Assembly: GCF_023284045.1 (NCBI RefSeq)
Contig: NZ_JAKIKQ010000003.1
Coordinates: 248,001-312,000 of the forward strand
Length of the DNA: 64,000 bases
From: Shewanella kaireitica
Lineage (GTDB): Bacteria > Pseudomonadota > Gammaproteobacteria > Enterobacterales > Shewanellaceae
Direction: 5' to 3'
Within the stretch, counting starts at the first letter, position 1. The number at the start of each line of letters is the position of its first letter. Under the pieces are notes generated by a model. It did not search any database and was not told the origin of the DNA. It was given only the letters and a program-made list of their open reading frames with translations. Of this stretch, positions 1 through 8,834 are shown one piece after another. The translations under genes and the position numbers were made by a program.

Positions 1-641
1 AGCTCCAGAGCATGACCGAGGTTGATTAAACCCAAGATCATCACACTGGCTTCAAAATAGACATGACGTGTATCAGCCGGGAACCATTGCGGCGCAGTGA
101 CCACCAACATTGAATAAATCCATGCCGCGCTGGTGCCTAGCGCAATTAAGGTGTCCATGTTCGCGCTGCGGGCTTTTATTGCGCGCCACATGCCTTGATA
201 AAAATGCCGTCCAGTAGTGAGCATCACCAGTAACGTCACTAAGCCAACAATGCCCCAACTCAATTGCTGGGTTGGGCTATTGACCATCATCTCGCCGCCA
301 AGTAAGCCCCACAACATTAATGGCACGCCTAATCCAAGGCCGATGACAGCTTGAATAATGCGAACTTTATACTCTTTTGCTTCATCCCGCTGTTTCTGCT
401 GTGCCCCTTTGCGTGGATCTTGTAGCAGCTCAGCCTGATAGCCAACGGCTGCAACCAACGCAATGGCTTTGTCTGCAGTTATCTCACCGAAGACCTGCAC
501 CTGCTTGTCAGCAAGGTTTACCCTAGCGCTAATATCAGCATTTAGTTTTGTTTGGTTATTAGCCTGCGTAAACGCTGACTCGATTTTGGCGACACAGCTT
601 GCACAGCTCATACTGGGCACATAGAGGTTGATTGATTGCAT
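1..641 (-). CDS. copA: Copper-exporting P-type ATPase, N-terminal part (runs off window)
   Basis: About the first 213 residues of a P1B-type ATPase that pumps Cu(I) out across the inner membrane; the phosphorylation and ATP-binding domains lie outside the window. The N-terminus has a heavy-metal-associated domain with the copper motif MSCASC near residues 10-15, followed by a charged linker and the first hydrophobic segments, including the family motif NMDTLIALGTSAAW and a GHALE-like stretch at the edge. Start chosen at the ATG at 641, with a CTGGAG ribosome site just upstream. The gene diverges from a MerR-type regulator and has a CueR-like promoter. Another soft-metal P1B ATPase is possible, but promoter, regulator and motif all point to copper. 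Confidence 0.88.
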   Translation of the reverse strand, partial: MQSINLYVPSMSCASCVAKIESAFTQANNQTKLNADISARVNLADKQVQVFGEITADKAIALVAAVGYQAELLQDPRKGAQQKQRDEAKEYKVRIIQAVIGLGLGVPLMLWGLLGGEMMVNSPTQQLSWGIVGLVTLLVMLTTGRHFYQGMWRAIKARSANMDTLIALGTSAAWIYSMLVVTAPQWFPADTRHVYFEASVMILGLINLGHALE

Positions 642-686
642 AGTTCTGCTCCAGATCTGCTTAATATTTGAACCTTTGATGTATTA

Positions 687-717
687 AGCGTAATGTCTCC
701 CATAAGGGGAGAGTCAA
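687..717 (-). promoter_or_regulatory. CueR-type copA promoter/operator
   Basis: On the minus strand a TTGACT -35 box (712-717) and a TACGCT -10 box (687-692) are 19 bp apart, the over-long spacer typical of MerR-family promoters. The spacer holds the dyad CTCCCC-TTAT-GGGAG. This closely resembles the E. coli copA promoter, where CueR underwinds a 19-bp spacer. It predicts a copA leader of about 40 nt. The site also sits about 35 bp before cueR, so autoregulation is possible. Confidence 0.82.
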
Positions 718-751
718 ACATCAATCCAATTTATTTTTGAGTGGGGCAATA

Positions 752-1141
752 ATGAAGATAGGCGCTGTCGCAAAACTGACAAATTTGTCAGTAAAAAGCA
801 TACGTTACTACCATGACATCGGTTTGGTGGAGGGGGTAAAAAACGATAACGGCTACCGAGATTATGGCCAAGCACAGATTGATGCTTTGAGCTTTATACA
901 TCACTGCCGTGCATTGGGGTTTACCTTAGAAGATTGTAAAGCGCTACTCGATCTGCAGCAAGATAGCCAGCGTAATGCCGCCGATGTGAAAGCACTAGCC
1001 CAGCACCACCTTGAGGATGTCGAGCAAAGGATTGCTCACCTGACTAATTTGAAAAACCAGTTACAGCATCTAATACATGATTGTAAAGGCGGAAAACAAC
1101 CTAACTGTGCCATTTTAAAGGGGCTTAGTCCAACCCCTTAA
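752..1141 (+). CDS. cueR: MerR-family copper-responsive regulator (CueR/HmrR-like)
   Basis: A 129-residue MerR-family activator. The N-terminal winged helix reads MKIGAVAKLTNLSVKSIRYY, followed by the usual GYRDYG wing and a long dimerisation helix. The C-terminal metal loop is C-KGGKQPN-C (DCKGGKQPNCAI), the seven-residue Cys-x7-Cys spacing used by CueR for Cu(I)/Ag(I). Start taken at the ATG at 752, with GGGG at 743-746 as ribosome site; an in-frame TTG at 737 is less likely because it would put that site inside the gene. Divergent from copA, whose promoter it should activate when copper rises. Confidence 0.85.
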   Translation: MKIGAVAKLTNLSVKSIRYYHDIGLVEGVKNDNGYRDYGQAQIDALSFIHHCRALGFTLEDCKALLDLQQDSQRNAADVKALAQHHLEDVEQRIAHLTNLKNQLQHLIHDCKGGKQPNCAILKGLSPTP

Positions 1142-1158
1142 TAATCTAGCCAGGATAT

Positions 1159-3213
1159 TTATCTGCGCTTTAAGTTAGCGATGTTCTCAATGATAAGCGT
1201 TGGTGTTTTTCCTGCTGGCTCAAAACCAAATACCTGACCATAGAAAGATAACTCAGATTCGAGCGCCCGTTTTTTACTTTCAGGGGAAACGCGATTGGCT
1301 GCGTCGTCATTGAACTCTAAGTAAGCGACCGGCGTTCCTTTACGTTTGACCGCATTATAAAGCTGCAATGTTTGTTCAGCGGGGATCAATGAATCATTCA
1401 CCCCTTGAATAAGCAGCAAAGGTTCATTGATCCCTGATAAATTATTCATTGCCGAACGCAGCTTATAGTTATCGATTGTTCCAATCAGCCTTTCTAAATA
1501 GTTACTTTCAAACTTATTGGAATGACGTCTAAATGACTGCGCGTCGCTAATGCCTGAATAACTCACGGCGGCACCAAAAGTACTGTAATAGGCAACCGCT
1601 GACAGTGCAGTAAAGCCACCCGCTCGAGAACCTCTAATGGCCAGTTTACGACCGTCTACATCACCTCTATTAACTAAGAAGCCTGCGGCGCGAACAGCAT
1701 CTTCTACATCCGAACGACCCCACTGACCATATAAACTATTGCGGTAATCCCTACCAAAGCCTGTACTACCACGATAGTTCAGATCGAAAACGGCGAAACC
1801 GCGGCTGGTCCAATATTGAATATCGCGCCTAAAGACTCGACTTGCTTGTGCAGTCGGGCCACGGTGCAGAAACATCACCAAAGGCGGCTCTTGTCCTGCT
1901 GGCGCTTGAAAATTCGGATTCTCGGGTTTATAGAAATACCCGTAAGCGGTGTCGCGATCACCCGTTTTAAAGCTAACGCTTTCAGCTCTTGAAATGAAAT
2001 TAGGGTCCATGACCGCCAATTTGGGCGCATACATCAGCTCTGCAGCGCGACCTTGCACTTTATAAATCCCTTTTTCAGGTGTCTCTTTAGAGCCAACAAA
2101 AATCACTCCATCGTCACTTTTAGTGACATAAGCGATATCAGCAAAATCAACCGCGATAGGTTCTGTTACGCCACTTTCAGTGTCGATTCGAACCAAACCT
2201 GCTTGCCCCTCATGGTTGTAACTTGCAACTATCGTCTGATCACTTTCGAATGCATAGTTGTGATTACCTAGATGCCAATTAGCAACAGCAAACTCTCCTT
2301 CCTGTGCCAATACAATTTCAGCTTGTCCCAGCTCATTTAAACGGTAAATATTCCACCAATTACTATAATCGGCGATAAAGTATAGCTGCCCACTAGGGCT
2401 AAAAAGTGGCTGAATAATCGAGCCTGACTGCTCCGTCGCCACCTGTTTAACATTAATAACAGCACCTTTGTTATCAATATTGCCAAGCCATAGCTGGGTG
2501 TTGTCCCAAGGCATATTCGGGTGCTGCCAGGTCACCCATGCCAATTGAGTTTGATCAGGTGATAATACTGGAGTTGAGTAAAAGTCGGCGCCAGTAGCAA
2601 GCACCTCGCCTTCATCGGCATAACTCAAATTAATGCCCACCAGCTGATTTGTGACTTTGCCAGCCTCTCGATGGTCTTCACGAACACATATTAAGCGGGA
2701 AGCTCTTGGGTTTGATATACAGTCAGCGTGGCGCGTTCCAGGAGGCGTTAATGCAAACGGTGTTTGATTAGGCGCAATACGGTATAACAGCTGATCAGAG
2801 TATTTAGTGGCGAACAAACTATTGCCAATGGCAACAAAGGGAGCGCCGCCATATTCGTGTACTCGGCTGCCTATATCAAAATTCGATGGAATAGCTTCGG
2901 TAACAGTGCCATTTTCTTCTATGCGTTGTACACCACGTCGCCCCTCATTACTTTCATCGCGTATGGTGAAATAGATACTGCCGGTGGTAACTTGCAGCTC
3001 ACCAATACTGTCTGATAGATCGTATACATGCTCCGCATCAACCGGGGATTTCCAGCTACCATAATCAGCCACCTGAACACCATCGGGCAGCGCTTCAGAA
3101 TCGGCGACTTTGGGTTGTTTTTTAGGCGAAACGTCACAACCAGTAATGGTCAATAACAAGGTAGCAGTTAATATCGATGCAAATATAAATCTCATTGGCC
3201 GCCTAGAAATCAT
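1159..3213 (-). CDS. S9C-type prolyl oligopeptidase-like lipoprotein, probably catalytically dead
   Basis: A 684-residue protein with a lipoprotein signal (lipobox ITGC, Cys near residue 26), a WD/PD40-like beta-propeller region and a C-terminal alpha/beta-hydrolase domain of the dipeptidyl-aminopeptidase/acylaminoacyl-peptidase type. The fold is recognisable from LHRGPTAQ, the FAVFDLNYRGSTGFG stretch, and DVEDAVRAAGFLV. Family members carry a GGSAGG nucleophile elbow; here the same place reads GSRAGG, putting Arg530 at the catalytic Ser. The His of the usual GEGHGF motif aligns without gaps to Ala639 in FNDDAANRV. The oxyanion HGGP is HRGP. The Asp (GVND) remains. The frame is open over its full length, so this looks like a maintained pseudo-enzyme, probably envelope-anchored. 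Its partner or ligand is unknown. Confidence 0.8.
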   Translation of the reverse strand: MISRRPMRFIFASILTATLLLTITGCDVSPKKQPKVADSEALPDGVQVADYGSWKSPVDAEHVYDLSDSIGELQVTTGSIYFTIRDESNEGRRGVQRIEENGTVTEAIPSNFDIGSRVHEYGGAPFVAIGNSLFATKYSDQLLYRIAPNQTPFALTPPGTRHADCISNPRASRLICVREDHREAGKVTNQLVGINLSYADEGEVLATGADFYSTPVLSPDQTQLAWVTWQHPNMPWDNTQLWLGNIDNKGAVINVKQVATEQSGSIIQPLFSPSGQLYFIADYSNWWNIYRLNELGQAEIVLAQEGEFAVANWHLGNHNYAFESDQTIVASYNHEGQAGLVRIDTESGVTEPIAVDFADIAYVTKSDDGVIFVGSKETPEKGIYKVQGRAAELMYAPKLAVMDPNFISRAESVSFKTGDRDTAYGYFYKPENPNFQAPAGQEPPLVMFLHRGPTAQASRVFRRDIQYWTSRGFAVFDLNYRGSTGFGRDYRNSLYGQWGRSDVEDAVRAAGFLVNRGDVDGRKLAIRGSRAGGFTALSAVAYYSTFGAAVSYSGISDAQSFRRHSNKFESNYLERLIGTIDNYKLRSAMNNLSGINEPLLLIQGVNDSLIPAEQTLQLYNAVKRKGTPVAYLEFNDDAANRVSPESKKRALESELSFYGQVFGFEPAGKTPTLIIENIANLKRR

Positions 3214-3371
3214 ATGAGTGATGAAGTTGCTTTCAATCTTATAGTGATGATAAAGCTAATATGGCGATTATATCAACTGCATTAATGAAACGGCAATTAA
3301 ATGTATTTAATCCAAAGGGATCGGTTGCTTGCTATCCAGTATAGAGACTTTATTAGTCGTATAGCTTTAGC

Positions 3372-3605
3372 TTAAGGTTGTTTGCGGCTGAACTTGCTCA
3401 TAAACCAACGTATCACTTCAATTTGGGTGCGTTGTTTTAGGCCAAAGTAGATACATATCCACGGGGAGATTAAAATATACCAAGGGATAACGGCGGTGCT
3501 TCGTCCATTAAACATCAAATAAAAAAAGCCGAAATAGATCACCAGCAGGCCGCAAGTGCCAACAATAAGCATCATCCATTTAGTCGTTTTCTCTAACCAC
3601 TCCAT
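3372..3605 (-). CDS. Small two-helix inner-membrane protein
   Basis: Not recognised. A 77-residue protein with two hydrophobic segments (about residues 11-33 and 41-56), a short polar N-terminus and a basic C-terminal tail (RWFMSKFSRKQP), suggesting an inner-membrane protein with its C-terminus in the cytoplasm. It stands alone between the S9-like gene and the terminator of the valine operon, on the same strand. There is no motif to assign a function. Codon use looks ordinary, so it is probably a real gene, but a strong ribosome site is not obvious. Confidence 0.5.
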   Translation of the reverse strand: MEWLEKTTKWMMLIVGTCGLLVIYFGFFYLMFNGRSTAVIPWYILISPWICIYFGLKQRTQIEVIRWFMSKFSRKQP

Positions 3606-3703
3606 CTAAGCCCCACACTCCTTTAACAATAACGTCTTGCTATATTATGGCCTATACCTTGGCTATAGTTCAATTGGCGTCCGTTCAGTCGCGAATATTG
3701 CCA

Positions 3704-3727
3704 TAAAAAAACGGGCCTAAGCCCGTT
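3704..3727 (-). terminator. Rho-independent terminator of the valine operon
   Basis: Stem AACGGGC-ctta-GCCCGTT (3710-3727), followed on the minus strand by a run of T (complement of the A-run at 3705-3711). It lies 20 bp past the stop codon of the last gene of the operon. Confidence 0.85.
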
Positions 3728-3746
3728 AATGTTGTTGAAGCTGATA

Positions 3747-4505
3747 TTACAAACGAATACCGCCATCAATCTCAAATACACGACCATTTACATAGTCGTT
3801 TTCAATGATAAAGCGTATTGTTGATGCAATCTCTTCAGCTTGCCCTAAGCGCCCAACCGGCACCATTTTTTCTAGTCGCTCAAGCGCTTCAGGCTTCATT
3901 GCCGCGGTCATTTCTGTTTCAATCACCCCTGGAGCGACTGCCGCACTACGGATATTATAACGCGCAAGCTCTTTTGCCCAACCGACACTCATCGCCGCCA
4001 CACCAGCTTTAGAGGCTGAGTAGTTTGACTGCCCCATGTTACCCGCTTTAGCCAGACTAGAGATGTTAATTATAACGCCCTCTTGGCCAGTTTCGATCAT
4101 CGCAGCTGCCGCTTCACGGCCACATAGGAATGTGCCAGTAAGATTCACATTAATCACCGACTGAAACTGGTCGAAAGACATGCGATCAATCACCTGCCCC
4201 TCTTTGGCTTTTAGCATTAATCCATCACGCAAAATACCCGCGTTGTTGATCAGTACATTAACTTGACCAAAATCTTCTTTAATAAACTGAAAACCAGAAA
4301 AAACATCTTCTTCGTCGGTAATGTCTAGTGCGTAACCTTGAACTTCTGTAGTTGCCCCAAGGTTGGCACAAGCCTTTTCCAGCTTCTCTTGGTCAACGTC
4401 GATAAGTGCTAGCTTAGCGCCTGCAGCGGCTAAATTTTCCGCCATTGCGTAACCTAGTCCACCAGCACCGCCAGTGATAACAACTACCTTATCTTTTAAA
4501 TCCAT
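3747..4505 (-). CDS. Short-chain dehydrogenase/reductase (3-hydroxyacyl-CoA / 3-oxoacyl reductase type)
   Basis: A 252-residue classical SDR, probably an NAD(P)-dependent 3-hydroxyacyl dehydrogenase acting in branched-chain acyl-CoA breakdown. The cofactor loop is TGGAGGLG, NNAG follows, then the catalytic Ser (NISSLA) and the YSASK catalytic Tyr/Lys; all are intact. The ribosome site AAGGG precedes the ATG. It is the last gene of the seven-gene valine cluster, 30 bp after mmsB, and is closed by a strong terminator. FabG-like sequence alone cannot tell a biosynthetic reductase from a catabolic dehydrogenase; operon position favours catabolism. Confidence 0.82.
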   Translation of the reverse strand: MDLKDKVVVITGGAGGLGYAMAENLAAAGAKLALIDVDQEKLEKACANLGATTEVQGYALDITDEEDVFSGFQFIKEDFGQVNVLINNAGILRDGLMLKAKEGQVIDRMSFDQFQSVINVNLTGTFLCGREAAAAMIETGQEGVIINISSLAKAGNMGQSNYSASKAGVAAMSVGWAKELARYNIRSAAVAPGVIETEMTAAMKPEALERLEKMVPVGRLGQAEEIASTIRFIIENDYVNGRVFEIDGGIRL

Positions 4506-4535
4506 TGAATTACCCTTTATTTTTTTACTTGTTGA

Positions 4536-5441
4536 TTACTCTGATGAGCTAGGAGCAAACTGCTCAAAAATACTCGAAAAATCTCTTCTACCGTTGCCTT
4601 TACGTGCATGATTCACATAAAGGCTGCGCGCTAAGGCTCCCATAGGCGTGCTTGAATTCGATAACAATGCCGCTTCTTGGCTTAATCCTAAGTCTTTCAC
4701 CATCAAGTCAACCATAAAGCCACCTTGATAATCGTTGGATGACGGTACCGAGTCCATCACCCCTGGACAAGGATTATATTTATCTAGCGTCCAATTACCA
4801 CCACTACTGACCTTCATGATGTCAGAAAGCACTTTTGGGTCAAGCCCGTGATCGACGCCCATCTGTAAAGATTCTGACGTTGCTACCATTAATACTGACA
4901 GCAGCATGTTATTACAAATTTTGGCGACTTGGCCAGCACCAGGGCCACCAGCATGGAAGATATTCGCCCCCATTGCAGTAAGCACACCTTGTGCCTGTTC
5001 AAAGGCGTTATCTGTTCCGCCACAAATGAAGGTCAGTGTGCCAGCAGCAGCGCCTGCGGTGCCGCCAGAGACTGGTGCATCGATAAATTCGAGACCTTTA
5101 TCAGCAGCATGGTTTGCCACAAAACGAGCGCTGTCAGCATCGATTGTCGAGCAATCAATCAGTAAGGTTCCCTTACCCACCACATCGATAAGCCCCTTGT
5201 TATCAGCATCGCCAACATAAAGGCTGCGCACGTGTTTGCCCGCAGGTAACATTGTCACCACGATATCACTACCTGCTGCAGCGCCACATGCGCTTGTTGC
5301 AGTGAGTGCGCCTTGCTCGGCTAACGCTTGCATCGCCGCAGGAACCAAGTCAAACACTCTAACGGTAAAGCCCGCTTTAATTAGATTAACGGCCATTGGG
5401 CCGCCCATGTTTCCTAAACCAATAAATGCAACAGTACTCAT
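4536..5441 (-). CDS. mmsB: 3-hydroxyisobutyrate dehydrogenase
   Basis: A 301-residue NAD-dependent enzyme oxidising 3-hydroxyisobutyrate to methylmalonate semialdehyde, a late step of valine breakdown. The Rossmann motif FIGLGNMGGPMAVNL is at the N-terminus, the substrate motif FIDAPVSGGTAGA near residues 120-132, and the catalytic Lys region GAGQVAKICNNM near 170. Length matches the family. An AGGAG ribosome site sits 6 nt before the ATG. It directly follows the gene for the hydrolase that makes its substrate and shares the operon with mmsA, which uses its product. Confidence 0.93.
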   Translation of the reverse strand: MSTVAFIGLGNMGGPMAVNLIKAGFTVRVFDLVPAAMQALAEQGALTATSACGAAAGSDIVVTMLPAGKHVRSLYVGDADNKGLIDVVGKGTLLIDCSTIDADSARFVANHAADKGLEFIDAPVSGGTAGAAAGTLTFICGGTDNAFEQAQGVLTAMGANIFHAGGPGAGQVAKICNNMLLSVLMVATSESLQMGVDHGLDPKVLSDIMKVSSGGNWTLDKYNPCPGVMDSVPSSNDYQGGFMVDLMVKDLGLSQEAALLSNSSTPMGALARSLYVNHARKGNGRRDFSSIFEQFAPSSSE

Positions 5442-5496
5442 CTTTTGCTCCTGGGCACTTTTACAAGTGCGTTAATCTTTCCTTTGTACAAATAGT

Positions 5497-6648
5497 TTAG
5501 CTTTGTAGCCTTAATGGATGATCATTTTCATCCCAAGGTGACTGCATCAATGACACCAACAGTTCATTGGGTACTGAAGCTACGTCTTTATATCGCCAAT
5601 TTGGATTTCTATCTTTATCGATTAGCAGTGCACGTACACCTTCAGCAAAGTCTGCTTTAGCACAGCAATTTACACTTAAACCTAACTCAAACTTAAACAC
5701 TTCAGCCAAAGTCATTTCAGTGCCTAGTTGCGCCTGTTTGTGCACCAAAGCCAAGCTTATTGGGCTACCCGCTACCATCACTTTACAGGCTTTGGCTAAC
5801 CAAGGCAGCGCCTCTTTAATCTCGCTCTCAAGTGAGCTTGCGCGTTCAACAATGGCTGGTAAATCACCGCTCATTAGCTCATCGATTTGCGCTTGATGGG
5901 CTTGCAGCTGACTCTCTGCTAATGGCGTTTTACAGTCTGCTTGCATATCGTCGATAAGCGCATGCAACATCTCATGGTTTAACGCTTTGTCATCTGACCA
6001 ATCAATGGTTGCCATCGCATCAAATAACAGCTCTTTATCGTCACGATTAAGATAGTGGTTACCAATACCAACATAGTGGGCATCAGCGCCATTCATGTTG
6101 TATGCAGTCATTCCCAAAAACAGCCCTGCTTTACCGGGCATACGGTTTAAGAAGTAACTGCCACCCACATCTGGATACAAGCCAATAGTGACTTCAGGCA
6201 TCGCAATACGCGAGTGCTCAGTGACAACGCGATGACTGGCGCCCGCCATCAAACCAAGCCCACCGCCCATGACGATACCATCGCCCCAAACCACGACTGG
6301 CTTGCCAAAGCTATGGAGCAGGTAATCGAGCTGATACTCTTGGCTAAAAAACTCGGTCGCTTGCGCGGTCACAGCACCAGGGGTTGCAACCGCAGCGTGA
6401 TATATCGCCCTCACATCACCGCCTGCGCAAAAAGCCTTTTCTCCAGCGCCATCTAATACTACTGCCGCAATATTATTGTCACTGCGCCATTGGCCTAATT
6501 GATGAGTAAGTGCCTGCACCATCTCTATATTCAACGCATTTAACGCTTTTTCGATATTAAGGGTGGCAACACCTATCTGCTTACCTGACACTGTGCCCAA
6601 AGTTTGGAACACCACGCTGTTACTCTGCGTATTAGAAGTTGTCGTCAT
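5497..6648 (-). CDS. 3-hydroxyisobutyryl-CoA hydrolase
   Basis: A 383-residue crotonase-fold enzyme that releases 3-hydroxyisobutyrate from its CoA thioester during valine breakdown. Visible motifs are the oxyanion segment GEKAFCAGGDVRAIYH, GGGLGLMAGASHRVV, and the hydrolase-specific PEVTIGLYPDVGGSYFLNR. It is longer than the simple hydratase next to it, as expected for this subfamily. The start is set at the ATG at 6648, which overlaps the upstream stop codon as TAATG with GGAAG just before it, indicating translational coupling. An in-frame start 15 nt upstream would lie inside the preceding gene. Confidence 0.92.
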   Translation of the reverse strand: MTTTSNTQSNSVVFQTLGTVSGKQIGVATLNIEKALNALNIEMVQALTHQLGQWRSDNNIAAVVLDGAGEKAFCAGGDVRAIYHAAVATPGAVTAQATEFFSQEYQLDYLLHSFGKPVVVWGDGIVMGGGLGLMAGASHRVVTEHSRIAMPEVTIGLYPDVGGSYFLNRMPGKAGLFLGMTAYNMNGADAHYVGIGNHYLNRDDKELLFDAMATIDWSDDKALNHEMLHALIDDMQADCKTPLAESQLQAHQAQIDELMSGDLPAIVERASSLESEIKEALPWLAKACKVMVAGSPISLALVHKQAQLGTEMTLAEVFKFELGLSVNCCAKADFAEGVRALLIDKDRNPNWRYKDVASVPNELLVSLMQSPWDENDHPLRLQS

Positions 6649-7421
6649 TAGCTGTTCTTCCAAACTGCTTTGCGCTTATTTAAGAATGCGCTAACACCTT
6701 CGGTTTGATCTTGCGTATCAAACAGGTCAGCAAACTCAGTGCGCTCTAGTGGCAACGCCTCTGCGCGCGGCATTGTGCGACCCGCTTGCACTAATCGTTT
6801 ACATGCTGCCACGCTGCTCGGGCTTTGATTTGCTACTTTTTCTGCAAGCGCCATTGCGGCATTAAAGCTATCGCCCGTTGCTACCACCTCTTCAACTAAG
6901 CCTATCGCTTCTGCTTTAGCCGACTTAATGCGCTCACCGCAGAGGATCATACGTTTAGTCCAACCTTCGCCGACTAATGCTGTTAGGTTTTGGGTACCGC
7001 CTGCACAAGGAAGCAGACCGACAGTCGCTTCAGGCAATGCCATTTGTGCTTGCTCTTCACATATACGCAGATCACAGGCTAGTGCGACTTCTAAACCTCC
7101 GCCCATGGCGTAACCATTAATCGCAGCAATCGATACCCCACGAAAGGCACTCAAGGTCTCGAACGCTTCACCAAAGTAACGTGCCATATCTGCAGCATTA
7201 CTTTTATCGCCATCGGCGAATAATTTTAGATCGGCGCCAGCAGAGAAGAACTTTTCGCCTTCACCAGTAATAACTAGTGCATACACTTCTTTGTTATCAT
7301 TGAGTTTAAGTACTTTTTCTTTAAGCTCTTGTAAGCTCTGCGCTGTCCATGTATTTGCCGGCGGGTTATTCATGCTGATAACCGCGGTATGGCCGACAAT
7401 TTTTTCTAATAACAGTGACAT
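6648..7421 (-). CDS. Enoyl-CoA hydratase/isomerase family protein
   Basis: A 257-residue crotonase-family enzyme, expected here to hydrate methacrylyl-CoA to 3-hydroxyisobutyryl-CoA. The oxyanion-hole segment is EGEKFFSAGADLKLFADG, followed by NGYAMGGGLEVALACDLRI, and the acid/base region PEATVGLLPCAGGTQNL. In this last motif the second catalytic Glu position should be checked by alignment. AAGGAG precedes the ATG. It sits between the acyl-CoA dehydrogenase that makes its substrate and the hydrolase that uses its product, to which it is translationally coupled. Confidence 0.9.
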   Translation of the reverse strand: MSLLLEKIVGHTAVISMNNPPANTWTAQSLQELKEKVLKLNDNKEVYALVITGEGEKFFSAGADLKLFADGDKSNAADMARYFGEAFETLSAFRGVSIAAINGYAMGGGLEVALACDLRICEEQAQMALPEATVGLLPCAGGTQNLTALVGEGWTKRMILCGERIKSAKAEAIGLVEEVVATGDSFNAAMALAEKVANQSPSSVAACKRLVQAGRTMPRAEALPLERTEFADLFDTQDQTEGVSAFLNKRKAVWKNS

Positions 7422-7468
7422 GGAAACTCCTTTTAAATAATTTTATTCGACAATGAAAAGCCTAATGC

Positions 7469-8626
7469 TTATAAAATTGCACCAGCGTTTTCATCCAGTA
7501 AACGACGAGAGATAATCAAACGCATAATTTCATTTGTTCCCTCTAGGATCTGATGCACTCGAACGTCACGTACATGGCGTTCTAACGGGTATTCACGAAT
7601 ATAACCGTAACCACCGTGGATCTGCAGCGCTGCGTCACACACTTGGAAACCAATATCAGTCGCGAAACGTTTGGCCATGGCGCAATATGCCGTCGCTTCA
7701 GGATCTTGTTGATCCAATTTAAAAGCGGCTAAACGTACCAGTTGTCTTGCTGCAACCAATTCTGTTGCCATATCGGCTAATTTAAACTGCAGCGCTTGAA
7801 AGGCTGCTAAAGGTTTACCGAACTGCTTACGCTCATTCATGTATTCAGTTGCACGCTCAAGCGCTGCTTGCGCGGTACCGATTGAACAGGTAGCAATATT
7901 GATTCGACCGCCATCAAGCCCCTTCATTGCAAAGGTAAAACCTTGCCCCTCTTCACCCAGAAGGTTGCTCACTGGTACGCGTACATTGTCAAAGGTGATT
8001 TGGCGAGTTGGCTGTGCGTTCCAGCCCATCTTGTCTTCCGCTTTGCCATAGCTCACGCCATCAGCATCTGCAGGAATCGCAATGGCAGAGATCCCTTTAG
8101 GACCGGCTTCGCCAGTGCGGCACATCACAACCAGCATTTCGGTTGCGCCAGCACCCGAGATAAATACTTTAGAGCCCGAAATTAGATAGTCATCGCCATC
8201 ACGTACCGCTTTAGTCTGCAATGAAGCCGCGTCGCTACCTGCACCCGGCTCCGTTAAGCAGTACGATGCCAGTTTTTCGCCAGTTGTGAGTTGTTCAGAC
8301 CATTCATCACGTAATGTTTGTGAGCCAAAGCTAGTGACCATCCAAGTGGCCATATTGTGAATGGTTAGCATCGCGGTAGTGGCGGTACAGCCCATTGCTA
8401 GCTGCTCAAAAATAATCGACGAGTCGAGGCGTGACAGCCCCATACCGCCTTCTGATTCTGGCGAGTAGAGAGAGCAAAAACCTAACTCGCCCGCTTTTTG
8501 AATGACATCTTTAGGAAAGTGATGCTCTTCATCCCACTTGGCTGCAAAAGGAGCTAACTCTTCGGTAGAAAACTGTTGTGCAAGATCTGCAAACTGGCGT
8601 TGGTCGTCATTCAGATTAAAGTCCAT
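7469..8626 (-). CDS. Acyl-CoA dehydrogenase (isobutyryl/short branched-chain type)
   Basis: A 385-residue FAD-dependent dehydrogenase for short branched acyl-CoA, most likely isobutyryl-CoA given the operon. Signature 1 reads CLTEPGAGSDAASLQ and signature 2 QIHGGYGYIREYPLERHVRD. The C-terminal catalytic base region is QILEGTNEIMRLIISRRLL, with the Glu of EGTNE in the usual place. Ribosome site AGGAG before the ATG. It follows mmsA after a 200-bp gap that holds a perfect hairpin, so its level may differ from that of mmsA. Exact chain-length preference cannot be read from sequence. Confidence 0.9.
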   Translation of the reverse strand: MDFNLNDDQRQFADLAQQFSTEELAPFAAKWDEEHHFPKDVIQKAGELGFCSLYSPESEGGMGLSRLDSSIIFEQLAMGCTATTAMLTIHNMATWMVTSFGSQTLRDEWSEQLTTGEKLASYCLTEPGAGSDAASLQTKAVRDGDDYLISGSKVFISGAGATEMLVVMCRTGEAGPKGISAIAIPADADGVSYGKAEDKMGWNAQPTRQITFDNVRVPVSNLLGEEGQGFTFAMKGLDGGRINIATCSIGTAQAALERATEYMNERKQFGKPLAAFQALQFKLADMATELVAARQLVRLAAFKLDQQDPEATAYCAMAKRFATDIGFQVCDAALQIHGGYGYIREYPLERHVRDVRVHQILEGTNEIMRLIISRRLLDENAGAIL

Positions 8627-8797
8627 CTGGGTACTCCTGTTGTACTTGGTACAATACTGTCTATTGCCTTTATGATTGCTGCTGCAATATAGGCTAAGGG
8701 TCTTTAGCTAGCGGGTATGTAATGTCACCCGCTGCTGACCTCTATTCATTATTAAAGGGTTCGTTTACTAGGCTTGAAAGCCACTAGCTAAACGAAT

Positions 8798-8822
8798 ATT
8801 GCCACCTCAGTGAGGTGGCAAT
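8798..8822 (-). terminator. Perfect 12-bp inverted repeat after mmsA (attenuator or partial terminator)
   Basis: ATTGCCACCTCA and its exact complement TGAGGTGGCAAT flank one base (8810). It starts 12 bp after the mmsA stop codon. On the minus strand no real T-run follows, so it is more likely a partial terminator or a 3'-end stabiliser than a full stop. A second, imperfect hairpin (about 8762-8794, GGCTT-ga-AAGCC core) lies next to it. Confidence 0.6.
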
Positions 8823-8834
8823 TAACTTTTGCTT

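Noticed and set aside
1118..1139. Terminator AAGGGG/CCCCTT at the end of cueR
   Set aside because: Six-base stem lying inside the coding end, with no T-run.
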